From positions 1-14,951 of the forward strand of contig CAMCUG010000018.1 of the NCBI GenBank assembly GCA_945878835.1: a stretch of DNA of 14,951 bases. Direction: 5' to 3'. A program made the translations under genes and the position numbers. The notes below the pieces were generated by a model that was not told the origin of the DNA, did not search any database, and worked only from the letters and a program-made list of their open reading frames with translations. Positions within the stretch are counted from its first letter, which is position 1. Each line of letters starts with the position of its first letter. Source of the stretch: Chryseobacterium gleum (GTDB lineage: Bacteria; Bacteroidota; Bacteroidia; Flavobacteriales_D; Sanyastnellaceae). Of this stretch, positions 14,665 through 14,951 are shown in pieces.

Positions 14665-14951
14665 ATGGAAAACTCAATGCGATTGAAAGAACTTTCAGAG
14701 GAACTTCACACCAACATTAACGAGCTGCTTTCCGGCAATATGTCGCCGGAACAAACGCAACACTTGGTTGAATTATGCAGCGAGCTCTACGAAAAACTTA
14801 TTGTTCTTCGCTTCAAAGCATTTTCGGAACCAAGCACTCCCGCAGAAAAAATGCAGGCCGTGTTGGAAAATGTCGAGCCTATAAAAATTGATACAACACC
14901 TTCTCCAACACCGATTGATTTGGTGAAGCAGGTGAATTTGATTGATGCGAT
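14665..14951 (+). CDS. Hypothetical protein, 5' part only
   Basis: The first 95 codons of a gene running off the right edge. The N-terminal ~50 residues look like a single amphipathic helical domain (RLKELSEELHTNINELLSGN, then SPEQTQHLVELCSELYEKLI and VLRFKAF). Then comes a Pro/Ser/Thr-rich linker (around PAEKMQAVLENVEPIKIDTT) leading to PIDLVKQVNLIDAI. The pattern of a short helical head, low-complexity linker and a conserved-looking 'LIDAI' element reminds me of Bacteroidota hypothetical proteins, but I cannot name a family. It has no signal peptide or membrane segment in the visible part. It is separated from the TPR gene by the terminator and has its own palindromic start region. Confidence 0.7.
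   Translation, partial: MENSMRLKELSEELHTNINELLSGNMSPEQTQHLVELCSELYEKLIVLRFKAFSEPSTPAEKMQAVLENVEPIKIDTTPSPTPIDLVKQVNLIDA

Overview
The window looks like a chromosomal segment of a member of the Bacteroidota, most likely Flavobacteriales or a close relative. The evidence is convergent. There are several copies of the Bacteroidota -7 promoter element TAnnTTTG close to start codons, few recognisable Shine-Dalgarno sequences, small DUF5522 and DUF5684-like proteins, a long-form urocanate hydratase, a Bacteroidota-style TonB, and lipoproteins with short lipoboxes. Base composition and codon use look even throughout. I see no mobile element, phage gene, CRISPR array, tRNA or rRNA. No gene-free stretch exceeds 300 bases; the longest is about 220 bases (5179-5398).

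Layout: (1) 1-218, minus strand: the 5' part of a PLP-dependent D-cysteine desulfhydrase/ACC deaminase-like gene. It is divergent, with a 9-base gap, from a 56-residue Cys-rich DUF5522 protein. (2) 426-3523: an outer-membrane porin followed 11 bases later by urocanate hydratase (hutU). (3) 3520-3945, minus strand: a small DUF5684-like membrane protein whose stop codon shares a TTAA tetranucleotide with the hutU stop. (4) 4132-5178: 3-dehydroquinate synthase (aroB). (5) 5399-7302: an LpxH-like metallophosphoesterase overlapping by 4 bases a MurG/TIGR00661-like glycosyltransferase, probably one envelope-lipid or glycan unit. (6) 7326-9941: valyl-tRNA synthetase (valS), converging with (7) 9945-10691, minus strand, a secreted alpha/beta-hydrolase. 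(8) 10787-14557: a probable operon of energy transducer TonB, a 71-residue two-helix membrane protein, a PstS-like substrate-binding lipoprotein and a TPR lipoprotein. It ends in a clear intrinsic terminator (14602-14647). (9) 14665 to the end: the start of a conserved-looking hypothetical gene behind a perfect 15-base palindrome.

Most of the window is housekeeping or envelope biology. The parts least explained by known systems are the TonB / 71-aa membrane protein / PstS-like / TPR module and the phosphoesterase-glycosyltransferase pair. In the first, the binding protein lacks the usual phosphate-binding motif. At two same-strand junctions the stop codon of the upstream gene forms the first three bases of a perfect TAnnTTTG element for the next gene. 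That is a compact arrangement that could be counted genome-wide. I did not find convincing evidence for an entirely new defence or mobile system here.
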